64,000 nucleotides of DNA, from the NCBI GenBank assembly GCA_009103225.1, contig RHPI01003614.1, positions 1 through 64,000 on the forward strand. Reading direction: 5' to 3'. The notes beneath the pieces were generated by a model. That model ran no database searches. It was not told the DNA's origin and saw nothing but the letters and a program-made list of their open reading frames with translations. How positions within the stretch are numbered: position 1 is the stretch's first letter; the number at the start of each line of letters is the position of its first letter. Positions 49,440 to 60,978 of the stretch are shown piece by piece. The translations under genes and the position numbers were made by a program. The DNA is from Chlorokybus atmophyticus (taxonomy: Eukaryota > Streptophyta > Chlorokybophyceae > Chlorokybales > Chlorokybaceae).

Positions 49440-50282
49440 CTAACGCAAGTGAGGAGGGCCGTTAACGCGGCTGTCGTCGCACCTGTACTCCTCCATGGGT
49501 ATTGCGTCCAATGGGGGCTCCAGACAGTAGCAATGCAGGCCCTTGTTACAGCCATCGCAGAGCATCCTGAGTGCGTCGTCGCTGGCGCTGCCGCAACGTT
49601 CATAGCGTGTGCTGCGGGCGGGGCGAGGGTGCTTGATGCGCGCAAAGCCAGCTATATAAGGAAGGTGACAGGGCGCGCAGTTCACCATGTTGTCTTTCAA
49701 CCTCTCTCCGTTTTTACCGAGGAGGTCCAGCACCCCTGTGGGGTACACCTTGAGTACCTTGCAGACTGTGCGGCCCACGGAGGTGTCGAGCGTGTCCTTG
49801 GTGGTTGCCATGCGGTAAGTAAAGTCCCCTGCTTGAAACCGCCATTGACGCTCCTTGTAGAAGCCGCTGCGCACGCGCTCGTAGCGCAGAGTGTCGCGAT
49901 GCTGTGCGATGCGTAGGTTGTTTAAGGCCATAGGGACGGTGCGCTCAAACAGCGCGGCGCGTGTGGTGATGTTCAGATGCATCCAGTCGGGATCGTCGAG
50001 GTTGTTCACCGCACGATCTACTTCTTGCTGTGCACAAAAGGGAAGCAATGGCGGACGACCGAACAGCAGGTAGTATGGGCTGTGCTCGCGCAGAGCCGCC
50101 TGCTTTAACAGTCGGTATCTAAGGACCACCCACGGAAGGTGGTTGTCCCAGGTGTTCTTCTTATACTTCGGCACGTACTTGCGGAGTGCCTTCTTGATGG
50201 TCTGCACTGTACGCTCTGCGAGACCGTCAGCTTTGGGGTGGTCACGTGAGGTGCGGCGATGATGGATGTAGCATTTGTCCAA
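49440..50282 (-). CDS. Gypsy integrase C-terminal part with PHD-like finger
   Basis: This single 280-codon open frame starts in the integrase core (HHRRTSRDHPKADGLAERTV, carrying the third catalytic acid in the GLAE word). It runs through the integrase C-terminal region (FYKERQWRFQAGDFTYRM). It ends with CGSASDDALRMLCDGC, then NKGLHCYCLEPPLDAIP and YRCDD. The spacing Cys, Cys-x2-Cys, x4 His, x2 Cys plus CLEPPL and xxYRC is that of a PHD finger. The first Cys of the domain appears replaced by Tyr, and the last is beyond the visible frame. PHD fingers read histone H3 tails, so the module could steer integration. Chromodomains are the commoner fusion in this position. Confidence 0.7.
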   Translation of the reverse strand: MDKCYIHHRRTSRDHPKADGLAERTVQTIKKALRKYVPKYKKNTWDNHLPWVVLRYRLLKQAALREHSPYYLLFGRPPLLPFCAQQEVDRAVNNLDDPDWMHLNITTRAALFERTVPMALNNLRIAQHRDTLRYERVRSGFYKERQWRFQAGDFTYRMATTKDTLDTSVGRTVCKVLKVYPTGVLDLLGKNGERLKDNMVNCAPCHLPYIAGFARIKHPRPARSTRYERCGSASDDALRMLCDGCNKGLHCYCLEPPLDAIPMEEYRCDDSRVNGPPHLR

Positions 50283-53200
50283 CAGGGTGTCGAACTCCCC
50301 TCTAAGCTCAGTGCCTTAGTGATGACCTCAGCGCAGCTGCCGAACCGACTGAGGACATGAGAGAGGAAGGCTTGAGACACCCCCCTGCTGCTTTTGTTGG
50401 GTAATGGCACCAGCTCCACCCATTTGAAAAAGTGCTCAATCATGACCAGGATGTAACGGTTGCCACGTGCCGAGGGTGCCAACTCCCAAGATGTTGAGTC
50501 CCCAGCGCTAGAAAAGACCAGAGATGGGGAGAGGGTGCAAGGTGGCGCTGCGTGTGTTGAGGCTGGCGCGTACCATGTCATACTGTTGGCAGTGACTGAC
50601 GTACCCCTGCACCTGATTGGACAACCCATACCACCAATATTCCGCCCTTACCAGGCTGACTGTACGCTTGATAGCGAAGTGTCCAAGCTCAGTGTAGAGG
50701 GCAGTGATGATGCCCTCATGAGTGGCTGGTGTCGGCACCTCCTTATCTCCGTCATGGAAGCAGCGATATAGCTTGTCATCTGCCCACCGATGGTGGCGGG
50801 TGCGTTAGTTGACAAGACGTCTCTCTCGTGCACTCATGCCGGAGGGAAGCTGGCCACTTTGAAGGAAGGAGAGTGATGGCTTGTCTAGCCATATGTCCTG
50901 CCTGGTGTCAGTGGGTGCCAGCTCGGTGTCATCGACTTCAATGTCGACCGCGTGGGCGTCTTGTAGGGGTGCGGTCACTATGGGGCCGGTAGACTCAAGG
51001 GCAGGAATCACCTCCGCCGTTGATGTGGCAGTGGTGTTGATCTTGCGCCCTAAAGCGCAACGCGGCAACAGCAAACATGGCTGCCACAGTGGGAGCTGCT
51101 GCTGCAGGGCCGAGCTCATTCCGAGCTCCAGTTGCATCATTGATGCTGAGGTGAAGGTTACGACTGAGGCCATCGGCGTCTTGGTTACTGAGGCCGGCGC
51201 GGTGATTGATCTCAATGTCATACTTCTGCAACAACAAGGCCCAGCGAGCGAGTTTCCTTATTAGATGTTGGTTGATCATCAACCACTTGAGTGGCTGATG
51301 ATGGGTAAGCAGCTGAAAATGTCGATTGAAGAGGAAAGGTCCGCAGAAAGAGGTAGCCCATACTGCAACGAGGCACTCCCCCTCGTAGCTGCTGTGGTTG
51401 GCCTCGGCGCTGTTGTTGCTTCGGCTGGCGTGTGACACCACCCGCTCCTTCTTGTTCTCATCGTGCTGCACCAGCACAGCCCCATCCCGAGCTGGCTCCA
51501 GTCGGTGTGGAGGATGGAGGGCTTGGTGTAGTCAGGGCGTTTAAAAATGGGGGCTATGGTGAGCCTGCCCTTCAGCTCCTCAAACGCCTGCTGCTGTGGC
51601 TCCTTCCACGCAAACTCCACTTCCTTCTTCAGGAGCTCGTTGAGGGGCCGCGCAATTTTTGTGAAGTCCTTTACAAACCGGCGATAGTAGTTGGCAAGGC
51701 CTAGGAAGGCGCGCATGCGCATAAGCCCGTTGGAGCAGGGATAGATGCCATGGCCTCCATCTTTGCCTGCTGTGCGTACACACCGTGGGACACAATCATG
51801 TGCCTTAGGTAGGGTACCTTGTGAGTGAAGAAAGTGCACTTGCCGGGGTGCACAGTCATCCCCACCCCCTTGAGTCTCTCTTGCACCTCCTCAATGTGCT
51901 GTAGGTGCTCTGTGTTTCTGCGGCTGAAGATGAGAATGTTGTCAATGTAGCATCGCATATTCCAGCCCCTTCCAGACTTTGTCCATGACGCACTGAAACA
52001 TGGCAGGAGCATTCTTCAGTCTGATGGGCATGACCTTCCACTGGTACAGCTGCCGGATGCCCCAGAAAGAGGTCTTGTGCTTATCCTTCTTCTTGATGGC
52101 AATCTGGTTATACCCTTGGCGCATGTCCAGGATGCTGAAGATGATACAGTCTCCTACATCATCAAAGATTCCTTCTGCAGTAGGCATACAATACCTATCT
52201 TGCTTGGTCTTGTAGTTGAGGGGGCGGTAGTTGCCGCACATACGCCGGGCTGTCCAGCTGCCTGCTGAATCCTTCTTCAGGGGCATGACGGTCAAAAGTC
52301 CGATGTGGACTCCTCATCCAGGCCTGCATCTAGCAGAGCCTTGCACCTCTGCTCCACCAAGTCTTCTTCCAACTTAAAGAGTCGGTACTGTTGTCGGAAC
52401 ACCGGTTTAGTGTCCACCAAGTTGATGTCCATTTGGTAAACTGAGCAGACGCCCAGTTCCTTCACGCTGAAGTTAAACTGACTCCTCCACTTGTTGAGGA
52501 GAGCCTCGAGTTGACCTCGCGTCTGGCCTGTAGCTAGTGGTCCAATGGCATGGGGCCAAGAGGTAGCGCTGGCGACTACAAAAATGTCCTCCTTAGTGAC
52601 TGCTGCCTGCTCCTTCATATGGGCGATTTCGCGAGCGGTGTGTGCCGCTTTGATATCTCGCACGCGATCAGCTCACCCCTTTGCTAGGTGTTTGAGCGCC
52701 TGAAAGTACACGTGGCGGTCTTAGAGAGCAAAGCATATCTCCAATAACCACACCATGCTGTTTTGGTCCATAGCGCGTCCCAACAACTGATATTGCCGAG
52801 TGTCAGTAAGCATGAAAACTGTGATACTGCCTGGAGAGCATCCCATAGCGCGTTCGCGTTCTCGTTTGTTGGGTTCTTTCAGTCGGCATGTATTGGCATC
52901 CAACACCATGCCTTCGCCTTGGTTGCAAAAGGCGTATGATCCTTGGTATGACACTAAAGTGGGGAGCGCACGACGTGGTTGACCAGGCCGGTTCGTTGGT
53001 AGAAGTGGTGGTGATCGTGTCGCGGGACTGGTTGTGCTGTGCGCCGAGGGTCGAGGATAGCTTTAACGGTGACATCGCATGGACGACTGCTGTGCAGATA
53101 TTCAGCATCAAAAAGATTCTCGACTGTAGCTAGGTTGGTCCACTTGGCGCGGACGCGATGAGCACGGGAGCCATGACGCGCTGCGTTGATTTTGAGAAAA

Positions 53201-55478
53201 TGCCCCAGTAAAGAACACACCTATCGAAAGCTGTTGTCCACGTGATAGCGCTTATCGTCCTCGGAGTGCACATTCTCAATGATGTATCATAGAGGCCTGG
53301 ACAGCTGGTTGCTCTGCAGAGTTTTGATGACGCGCCTCGGTTCCTAGAACATTCGCGAGCGAGGATCAGCGTGTCCTTGGCCTCTGCCTGCTTTGGAGTG
53401 TTCTTGACACTCTAGTCCTTGTATTAGCAGGTCAATGTTGCTCACCGCCAGGAGGTGATCCGCACTAATTAAACGAATATCCTGTGGCAGTGCCTTCAGG
53501 CTGCCTTGCAGCACCGATAGCGGCAGCTGCTGCGGGTACTATTGGTGTAGTTGGCGCAAGTGGTGGTTTAGGGCAATTTGTGCGTGTGGATCAGGGTTAC
53601 AGTAGAGGTACTTGGTGACTGTCGTGCCGGTGTTGAGGACAGCGGCGAGGCCACTACCTATACCTCTAAATAGTTCTAACACGGTGATGCCTTGTCGTTG
53701 ACGAAACACGTGAAACTCCACTACTCCAATGGCCAATTGGTGTTGCTCCTGGCCGCAGCTTGGTCCTCGTAGAGAGGGAACCGTGCAGTGAGCCGTGGTT
53801 TGGTCAGCAGTAGATGTGCGACCACCTGTGCGCGCCAGTGGCATTCAAATGGTTTCAGGTGGGCCACTTTTTGAGTGGCATCTTTCTGAGACTCGTTGTG
53901 TTGTATAGGAGAGTCTTGATCCGCATTGTGGGTGACCACCGCAGATGATCTGTCAGTGGTTGTCGAACCCTGCCTGTGGTGGGCTGTCGCAACCGACCTG
54001 TTAGTGGTTGCCGACAACGACCTGCAGGTGGCTGTTGCAGCTGACCTTTGTTGAGAGCGAGTGCGAGCCACCAGCTCAAGAGGCAGATGTCCTTGAACCT
54101 CTCCATCCTCCCCATCTCAATGGGGACGAAACCATGCCTTTTCTATCCAGCAGTCCAGCCCCATGCCAACAGGGAAGTTGATGTCCTGTCCCAGCAGCAG
54201 GTCGAAGGATCCTGCATCGATGACCACACACTTCTGTATGACCTCGGTGCTGTGGGAAGGGTCCAACCCTGTCAAGCGAATGCAGATGGCCTGCTTGGTG
54301 ATGCCAATCACCTTGTCACGGCTGCTGTTCGCTGTGCCAAGCACGTATGGGCAAGGCATCAGCTTAGCGCTGGTGATGCCAAGGTCGCGTGCGAGGTAAC
54401 GTCCAATGATGACAGTCTAGGCTAAAGAGTCCGGCATCACGCGCTTGGGAGCTCGTCCATTAAAGGTGATTTGCTTGCCTTTGTTGGCGATCATAGCGCT
54501 GGTATGGATGCGCAGACGCTTGAATCGTTGATAGCATGGGGTGACTGCTGCTGCAGTCTCCTCCGATGGTATCGAGCGAAGTGCGGCAAGCGCCCCTCGA
54601 TCAGATGGATCTTCAGAACCTTCTTGTCCGCGGCCTGGCCCGAACCGTCCTTGTCTTGGCTGTTGGTATACCCGCTACGGCCTGGGTGCTGGCGGTGCTG
54701 CCTGTGGCTGTCCTGGTTGTGGCGCAGGGGGATTGCGCCTCTGTGTGGTCGGGGTCATACCTGGTGGCGTAGCCAATGGCTGATGTTGGGGAAACCCTGC
54801 AGGACTGGGTGTTTGTGGGCCCGCCTCTCGCGCAGCCTGTTTTTTTAAACAAGTGCAGCGTACAGCATGAGCTGCCTCCCTGACCAATGTACCTTCCCAT
54901 ATGGCCTTTCGATTGTTGACCACGTCACTACAGCGGTGATTCTAAGGCATGGGCTGGAGATACACTGCGCGCATGAGCCGCGCTCTTATGTCGTGGGTGA
55001 TGGTGGGAACCCTTAAGATCCCTGCCATGTAGGCATCCCATCTACCATTGACCACCCCCACTTCTAGCTCCGTTGTTGCTCGTGCCCTTGCAATGAGGTA
55101 AATCTCTGGCTGTTGGACATGCTGCTCATAAGCAGCTGCGATGCGTCTGCGTTGTCGCGCTGCTTCCACCCCTGGCAACCTCAGTATGGTCTTGTGAGCT
55201 CCTTCTAAGGTGTCAGTGGCTGCCGAGGCAACCTCGTCGTAGGCTTGCCGTAGCGAGCGAAAAAAAGCGTCCAACCATAACAATTCGGTGCTGAATGCGA
55301 ATAGAGGGACTACGGGGTGATTGGTGACCAGCCAAGTCACTAGTCTTGCTCTAGCTGCATTGCCACCTTCTCGCATCCCCATCATTTGTCTCAGGCCTAT
55401 TGAGTTTTGGACACTACTGATCATGCATGAAGTTGGTGCAAGCACAAGCACACACACTCTACCAAAGCATGCACACAA
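49440..55478 (-). mobile_element. Degenerate Ty3/gypsy retrotransposon
   Basis: Reading leftward on the minus strand, a gag-like region (about 55478-54613: DAFFRSLRQAYDEVASAATD) comes first. A retropepsin region follows near 54240 (VVIDAGSFDLLLGQDINF). The RT (52663-51700) has VKELGVCSVYQM, CGNYRPLNYKTKQDR and CYIDNILIFS. RNase H/tether sequence follows (AFLGLANYYRRFVKDF; LTHHQPLKWLMINQHL), then integrase (50738-49700) with a degenerate zinc region and GNRYILVMIEHFFKWVELV. The element is broken. The RT YxDD box reads YIDN, the frame shifts several times, and the integrase segment around 50300 has lost the usual catalytic DxG word. The C-terminal extension is described separately. Confidence 0.85.
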
Positions 55479-55930
55479 GGCTGATCCAAAAAGGCTTTCT
55501 AAGGATTACAACAAAGTCACACTGCGGGCTTTTATACCCGCCACTTCTGCACCTGTCTACTCCAAAAATCACTACGACTTTTACACTCAACCGAGTTTTG
55601 CGCTCTAAGTTGCAACACGTAGCTACTTTTAAGAGCTTTCCAACAAGCTATAACACGCGCCATACAATGATGTAATCATCGAGCTACAACGTTTCTTCTA
55701 CAGTGCCTGGAAGTCTCAAGACTCCGGACTCGACTCCGCGCCTGGAACCTTCTCGACTGAAGTCCTCGCCTGGACCTTAACCTTTCTTGACTGGCACTTT
55801 CTCGCGCCTGAATCTTCTCGCGGCTATTGTTATCCACAGGGCAAGCTGACTGGATACGGATAAGAATATCCTCAACAAGGCCGATGCCTTCTTGTCGATG
55901 TAGCATGGTTGCTTGTCGCAACAGGGCAGG
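55479..55930. other. Boundary region between gypsy and copia elements
   Basis: No gene. A tandem of the type CGCCTGGAACCTTCTCGACT / CGCCTGGACCTTAACC...CTCGCGCCTGAATCTTCTCG occurs at 55735-55820. It may contain an eroded 5' LTR of the following copia body, but no terminal match was found. Confidence 0.4.
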
Positions 55931-57539
55931 TGGCAGAGGCAATGGAGGTCACAAGCATGGACGGCATGAAGTTCACGATTGACCCACTGGACGTTAACAA
56001 TTACAACATTAAAAATTTTGAAGATGGAGCTGCTACTGACCCACAAGGAGTTGTGGAAGTATGTAGACCCGGCGGAGACAGTCCTTATAGGTGAGGCGAG
56101 TATTTAGATTGCGCAAGGGAAGAAGGCACTGTCGCTGATTGGCTTGCACATGGCGGATCATCACCTAGTGCTGGTGAAGGAGTGCAAAAGTACAAGGGAG
56201 CATTAGACGAAGTTGGAGAGCCACTTCAAGGCGCGCAACATGGCAAGGAGGTTGCAGTTGCGGTAAGAGCTCAACTCGTTGTGGAAGGAGAGCGGAGAGC
56301 CTATTACCAAGTTCATTGCGCGAGCAAAGGCGTTGTGAAGGACTTGCTGGGCGTCGGCCACGAACTCAAGGAAGTTGAGGTAGTGTGGGTTGTGCTTTCG
56401 GGATTGCCTAAGGAGTATAAAGTGGTGGTCACTATCTTGGAGTCCGGGACAGAGGACTTGTCGCTAGATGGAGTGACACCCAGGCTTCTTCAAGAGGAGC
56501 AGCGCTTGAGGAAGGAGGATGATGATGGAGAAGGAGCACTTTGGCATTCACGTTATCATTGAAGCATCATGTGAGGAAGGGCATTCGAGGCATCAATGTG
56601 GAGTGTTGGCACAACAAGGAGCGTGCTTACATCAATATGAAGTGTCCCAAGTTGAAGAAGGCTAATAGTGAGCACCGAGCGGTTGCTTTCTATGCATTGG
56701 ATGAGGGAGCAGAGTATCCAGAGTGGGTGCTGGACACGGGAGCGAACAAGCATCTCATAAGCAATAGGAGCAAGCTCGCCAACCTCACTCCTTATACTGA
56801 GCCTGTCACGGTGGACTTTGGGAACAGGAAGATGCTGAATGCTGTTGCAAAGGGCGACGTAAACTTGAGGTGCAAGGTTGGTAGTGCCGTGAGAGACGTT
56901 GTGCTTAGAGATGTACTGTATGTGCCAGGTGCATCTGCTAGCTTGTTCTCAGTACGTGTAGCCACGAGGGTTGGTGCTAGGGCTGTGTGTTTGATGCGGA
57001 CAAGGGTAGTATAGTCCTTGGGGACGTCACACATGTGGTAGGCATCAACAAGGGTGGGCTCTACTACGTTAAAGAGGAGGACATCGCACACAAGGTTGTC
57101 GCAAAGACAAGGGTGATTCAGAAAGAGTTCAAGACACCACAAGGTTTGAGCAACAAGGAGGCACTGAAGGTTGCTATGAAGCGGACAAGCTCGGAGCCCG
57201 TGGTAGCTGAAAAAAGTTACAAGCGAGTAGTGGAGAGCAAGGTGGCTAAGGAAGAGCCAAGGGCCATCAGAGCTAGAGTTGCTGTCTCAGGAGGACAGGT
57301 GCAACAGGCGCAGGTCGACAAGGAGCAAGTGCAGCATGGGAGCAAGATGCGAGAGGACATCTAAAAGGCTCAAGTTGCTGTGGAGGACACATCTTGAAAG
57401 GATAATCGGTTCCAGGCGCTCATGGAAAGCATGGAAGAGCTGGAGGAAGAGAAGGTCAAAGGCTTTGTCGCAATCGTACGCAAGAAGAGAGGCAAGGCTA
57501 GCATAAGAGCTAGCGGTGCATGAGTTTTAAGGGGAGAAG
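55931..57539 (+). mobile_element. Copia-type element 1, gag and protease only
   Basis: Gag begins near 55941 (KFTIDPLDVNNYN) and continues in shifted frames with LSGLPKEYKVVVTILESG, the UBN2-type copia Gag. A protease/pre-integrase frame at 56541-57014 has PEWVLDTGANKHLISNRSKL, where the retropepsin DTG is intact, and VVLRDVLYVPGASASLFSV. A following frame (GLYYVKEEDI) is the GAG-pre-integrase region. Integrase, RT and RNase H are absent, so the body is internally deleted. It ends in a polypurine tract AAGGGGAGAAG directly before the LTR at 57540. Confidence 0.75.
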
Positions 57540-57748
57540 TGTTGAAGGCCAAGCTGCCCACGTGGGAATCTTAATATAATATGGTTCACTGTGCTTGTGC
57601 TTAAGTCTGGTGGCGGCGGAAGCCTGAGCCTGGGCGTGGTCTTGACTGGTCTGGTCTGGCGTGGTCTACTCTGATCGTTTTTTGCTTGCACAGACGGTTT
57701 GAGGGTGTTGTGTTGTGTGTTTACGCCTAGGAAGCTTGCATCGTAACA
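57540..57748 (+). repeat. Copia LTR, 209 bp, between two element bodies
   Basis: It starts TGTTGAAGGCC right after a polypurine tract and ends CATCGTAACA, giving the TG...CA ends of an LTR. It is followed at once by GGTTATGGGCCC (57749-57760), the expected place and form of a tRNA primer binding site in copia elements. It therefore serves as 3' LTR of body 1 and 5' LTR of body 2. Confidence 0.75.
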
Positions 57749-60700
57749 GGTTATGGGCCCACATACGCTGCGGTAAGAGCTTGTCTAGACATCTTGGCGG
57801 AAGTGTGCACTTTGGTAGCAAGGGTTATTCTGAGTCTGCCGTTTGGGGCTAGACTGTGGAGGTCTGGGAGCATGATCTGCTGTTCTGTCGCTTAAACGGC
57901 CTATTCTCAGCAGCGGGGTGTGCTATGACGACCAGCTACGACAAGGTGGTGATTGAGCCGTTGGGAGATGACAACTACAACGCATGGAGCAGCCGCATGA
58001 AGTGGTTGTTCGAGCACAAGAGCTTGTGGGACTTCGTGAACCCGGAGGAGGCTGATCCCCTACCCACCAGCCGGAGCGCTGTCTGAAAGCAAAACTCCAT
58101 GAAAGCACTTGCATTCATCGGTTTGACCGTGAGAGAGGCATGGGAGAAGTTGTCTGATTTTTTCAAGGCTAAGAACAATGCCAGGCGTGTCCACCTTAGG
58201 CGTAACCTAAATGCTTTGAGGAAAGACTCAAGTGAGCCTGACACCAAGTACGTTGCAAGGGCAAGAGAGCTTTGAAAGGAATCTTTTAGGCGTGGGCTGC
58301 CAGCTGCAGGAAGCTGAGCTTGTTTGAGCTACACTTTCTGGTCTTCCCGACGTGCAAGAGTTTGACACCTTGATTACGGTGTTGGAAGGTCTTGACACTA
58401 ATCCCACGTAGGATGAGGTGATGCGAAGGCTACTTCAAGTTGAGCAAAGGCTCAAGAAGAAGGAGGGTGCTTAAGATGCAATCGCTTTTGCTGCTTCCAA
58501 GCGTCGTTATAGCTGCAGACCCATGACAGGCGCTAATTCTTTGGGCCAGAGCGGTTCTTCAGGCCAGGGCGGTGAAAAGAAGAAGAAACGCAAGTGCAGC
58601 TACTGTGGCAAGCTTGGGCATGATGTGGAGAAGTGTTGGAAGAAGCATGGCATGCCAGGAGAGGGGGAAAACAAGGAAAAACCCGTGGCCTTCACTACAA
58701 GTGCTTCAATCCCTGTCCACACCTGGGCTTTAAACTCAAGGGCTATTTCTCACATGACTGCAGACAGATCTGCCTTTTGTCACCTTCCAGACCCTCAACA
58801 AGCCCATGTCCGTGGGGTGCGCAATGAAGGAAGCGTGATGGCTGCTACTAGTCAGGGCAATGTCATCCTTGACTGCCAAGTTGAGGGGTCAACAAGGCAA
58901 GTGCAGCTCAAGGATGTTCTTTTTGTGCCTTAGGTTGCTGCAAGTCTTTTCTCATCAAGGCTGCTGCTCGTGCTGGTGCTAAGATTGAGTTTGAGGGAGA
59001 TAAGGGCTGCATATTGCTTGGTGCCGTGAAGCACCTTAAGGCTTTCAGTTAGGGAGGAGGTTTATACCTTGTTTCGGGGAAGACTTCAGTCTAGACTTCA
59101 ATCCAAGCACTTGTTGCAGCATCCTTGCAGTCTGCTCAGCTTTGGCATAGGGGGTTTGGGCATTTGGGTTCTAAAAATCTAGCGCGCTTGGTGAAGGAAG
59201 ACATGGTGGAAGGAATTAACCTCAGTTCTGAAGACTTTTAGGTTGAGAAAGATGTCCTATGCAGTCTTTGTGTCCTAAGAAAGCGGACCAGACTGCCTTT
59301 CCTACCTCTTCTCACGTGAGTACACGTTGCTTGGAGCTGATCCATACGGATGTGTGCGGTCTCATGCCGGTGACATCCAATGGCGGGAGCTTCAAGCACT
59401 TTCTTGGATGACTTCAGCAAATTGTCCGTGGTCGTGCCATTAACCTTGAAGTCAGATGTGGCTATGACAATTCTAGAGTTTCTTGAGCTTGTAGAGACCC
59501 AGACAGGTCTGAAGGTTGCTGCAGTGCCCTCAGACCGTGGTGGAGAGTTTGTCAACACTCAGCTGAAGGACTATTATGCCAAGAGGGGGATTATGCATGA
59601 GACTACATCACCATACACTCCGGAGCAGAACGGGACGGCGGAGAGGCTTGACGGCACGCTCTTGGAGAAGGTTCGGGCCATGCTGTCTGATGCCAACCTG
59701 GAGGACTGCACGTGGACGAACGCATTGTTGGCTGCAAACTTTATGCGCAACCGTTCCCCCGTGCCATCTGACGCCAAGATTTCGTGGGAGCTCTTCACGG
59801 GCGCAAGGCATGATGTGAGCATGGTGAGGGTCTTTGGTTCTAGTGCCTTTGTCCACGTACCCAAGCAGCAACGACACAAGTTGGCCAAAGTTAGCCGGCG
59901 CGGCGTGTTCGTGGGGTACGAGACTGGTTTTAAGGCATTGAGGGTCTTGCTGGTTGAGACCAAGAAGGTTGTGGTGAGTTGTAATGTGACTTTTGCTGAG
60001 GGAGGAGTAGGAGCTGGAGTTTTAAGCGTTAACAACACCCTAGTTGGCGCTGAGCCTTCAGAACCAAGTCCAAACCAGGTTCCTGGCAGTGTTTCAGACC
60101 AGGTCTTAAGGTCTCCAGGCCAGTCTTTTTCAGCTCAAGGCAACAAAAGCACTTCAGCTCCTGTCACCACTGAAAACCAACACCAGCACCATGAGTCTCA
60201 AGAGCAGGGGAGGAGGTATCCCTTGCGTGAGAGGTGGGAGCCGAAGAGATTGATCAACCAAGCCATGGCTGCATCAGAGGCACTTGGAGGCTTAAAGGAG
60301 CCTAGCATCTATGAGGAGGCGCTTGCAGGTGCTGATGCAGATCTTTTGGAGAAGACAATGGATGAGGAGATTGCTTCTCTACTAGCCAACTAGACCTGGA
60401 GGCTTGAGACTGTCCCGGCTGACATTAGACCCTTCCCGGTCAAGTGGGTCCACAAGATCAAGAAGGATGGGCAAGGCAACATTGAGCGCTACAAGGCGAG
60501 GCTCGTTGCGAAGGGCTTTCTCCAGCATGAGGGCATTGACTTCAATGAGGTCTTTACTCCAGCTAGCAAGCACACAACCTTTCGCACCATGCTGGCTTTG
60601 GTGGTTGCTCAAGACCTGGAACTGCACCATCTTGTTGTTAAAACCGCATTCCTCTACGGCGAGCTTGAAGAGGACATCTTTGTGCAACAACCCAAGGGCT

Positions 60701-60790
60701 ACCATGAGGGAGGTCCACATGTGGCATGCAAGCTTGTGAAGGCCTTGTATGGTCTTCAGCAGGCTCCAAGGGTTTGGCACCTCTGCTTAA
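57749..60790 (+). mobile_element. Copia-type element 2, truncated in the reverse transcriptase
   Basis: Gag starts at ATG 57925 (MTTSYDKVVIEPLGDDNYN) with in-frame stops. A zinc knuckle CSYCGKLGHDVEKC lies near 58590. The protease site reads WALNSRAISHM in place of the usual DSGAS, so its catalytic Asp is lost. Integrase motifs LIHTDVCG, SDRGGEFVN and QNGTAERLDGTLLEKV are present, the last two inside the 337-codon frame 59380-60393. A TAG at 60391 interrupts before [18 protein letters not shown]. The RT then runs [20 protein letters not shown] ... [13 protein letters not shown] and stops at about 60790, before the YxDD box. RNase H and the 3' LTR are missing. Confidence 0.85.
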
Positions 60791-60835
60791 GCATTGTGTT
60801 AACCAGTGCTATACACAATGTCACCATAGCCCTAA

Positions 60836-60890
60836 AGAGATGCCTCGTGGTCCATCTGTAGGTGCACCTCGTCGTGGAGGTTGGCGCCAG
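60836..60890 (+). repeat. Copy of the MPRGPS start exon of the gene at 7061
   Basis: AGAGATGCCTCGTGGTCCAT and the next 30 bases match 7057-7110 with only a few substitutions; the encoded starts are [14 protein letters not shown] and MPRGPSADAPHRGG. It begins about 45 bp after copia homology ends. The frame continues for a further 20-odd codons (TKVRERKCERLHL) without known motifs. Confidence 0.8.
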
Positions 60891-60978
60891 TTGTCCGGAG
60901 CACGGTTTACGAAGGTGAGAGAGAGGAAGTGTGAGCGTTTACACCTCTACTTTGTAAGCGTAGTGTAGTGTATTGGTG

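Noticed and set aside
49437-49916. A 159-codon plus-strand frame
   Set aside because: It is the antisense shadow of the gypsy integrase frame.
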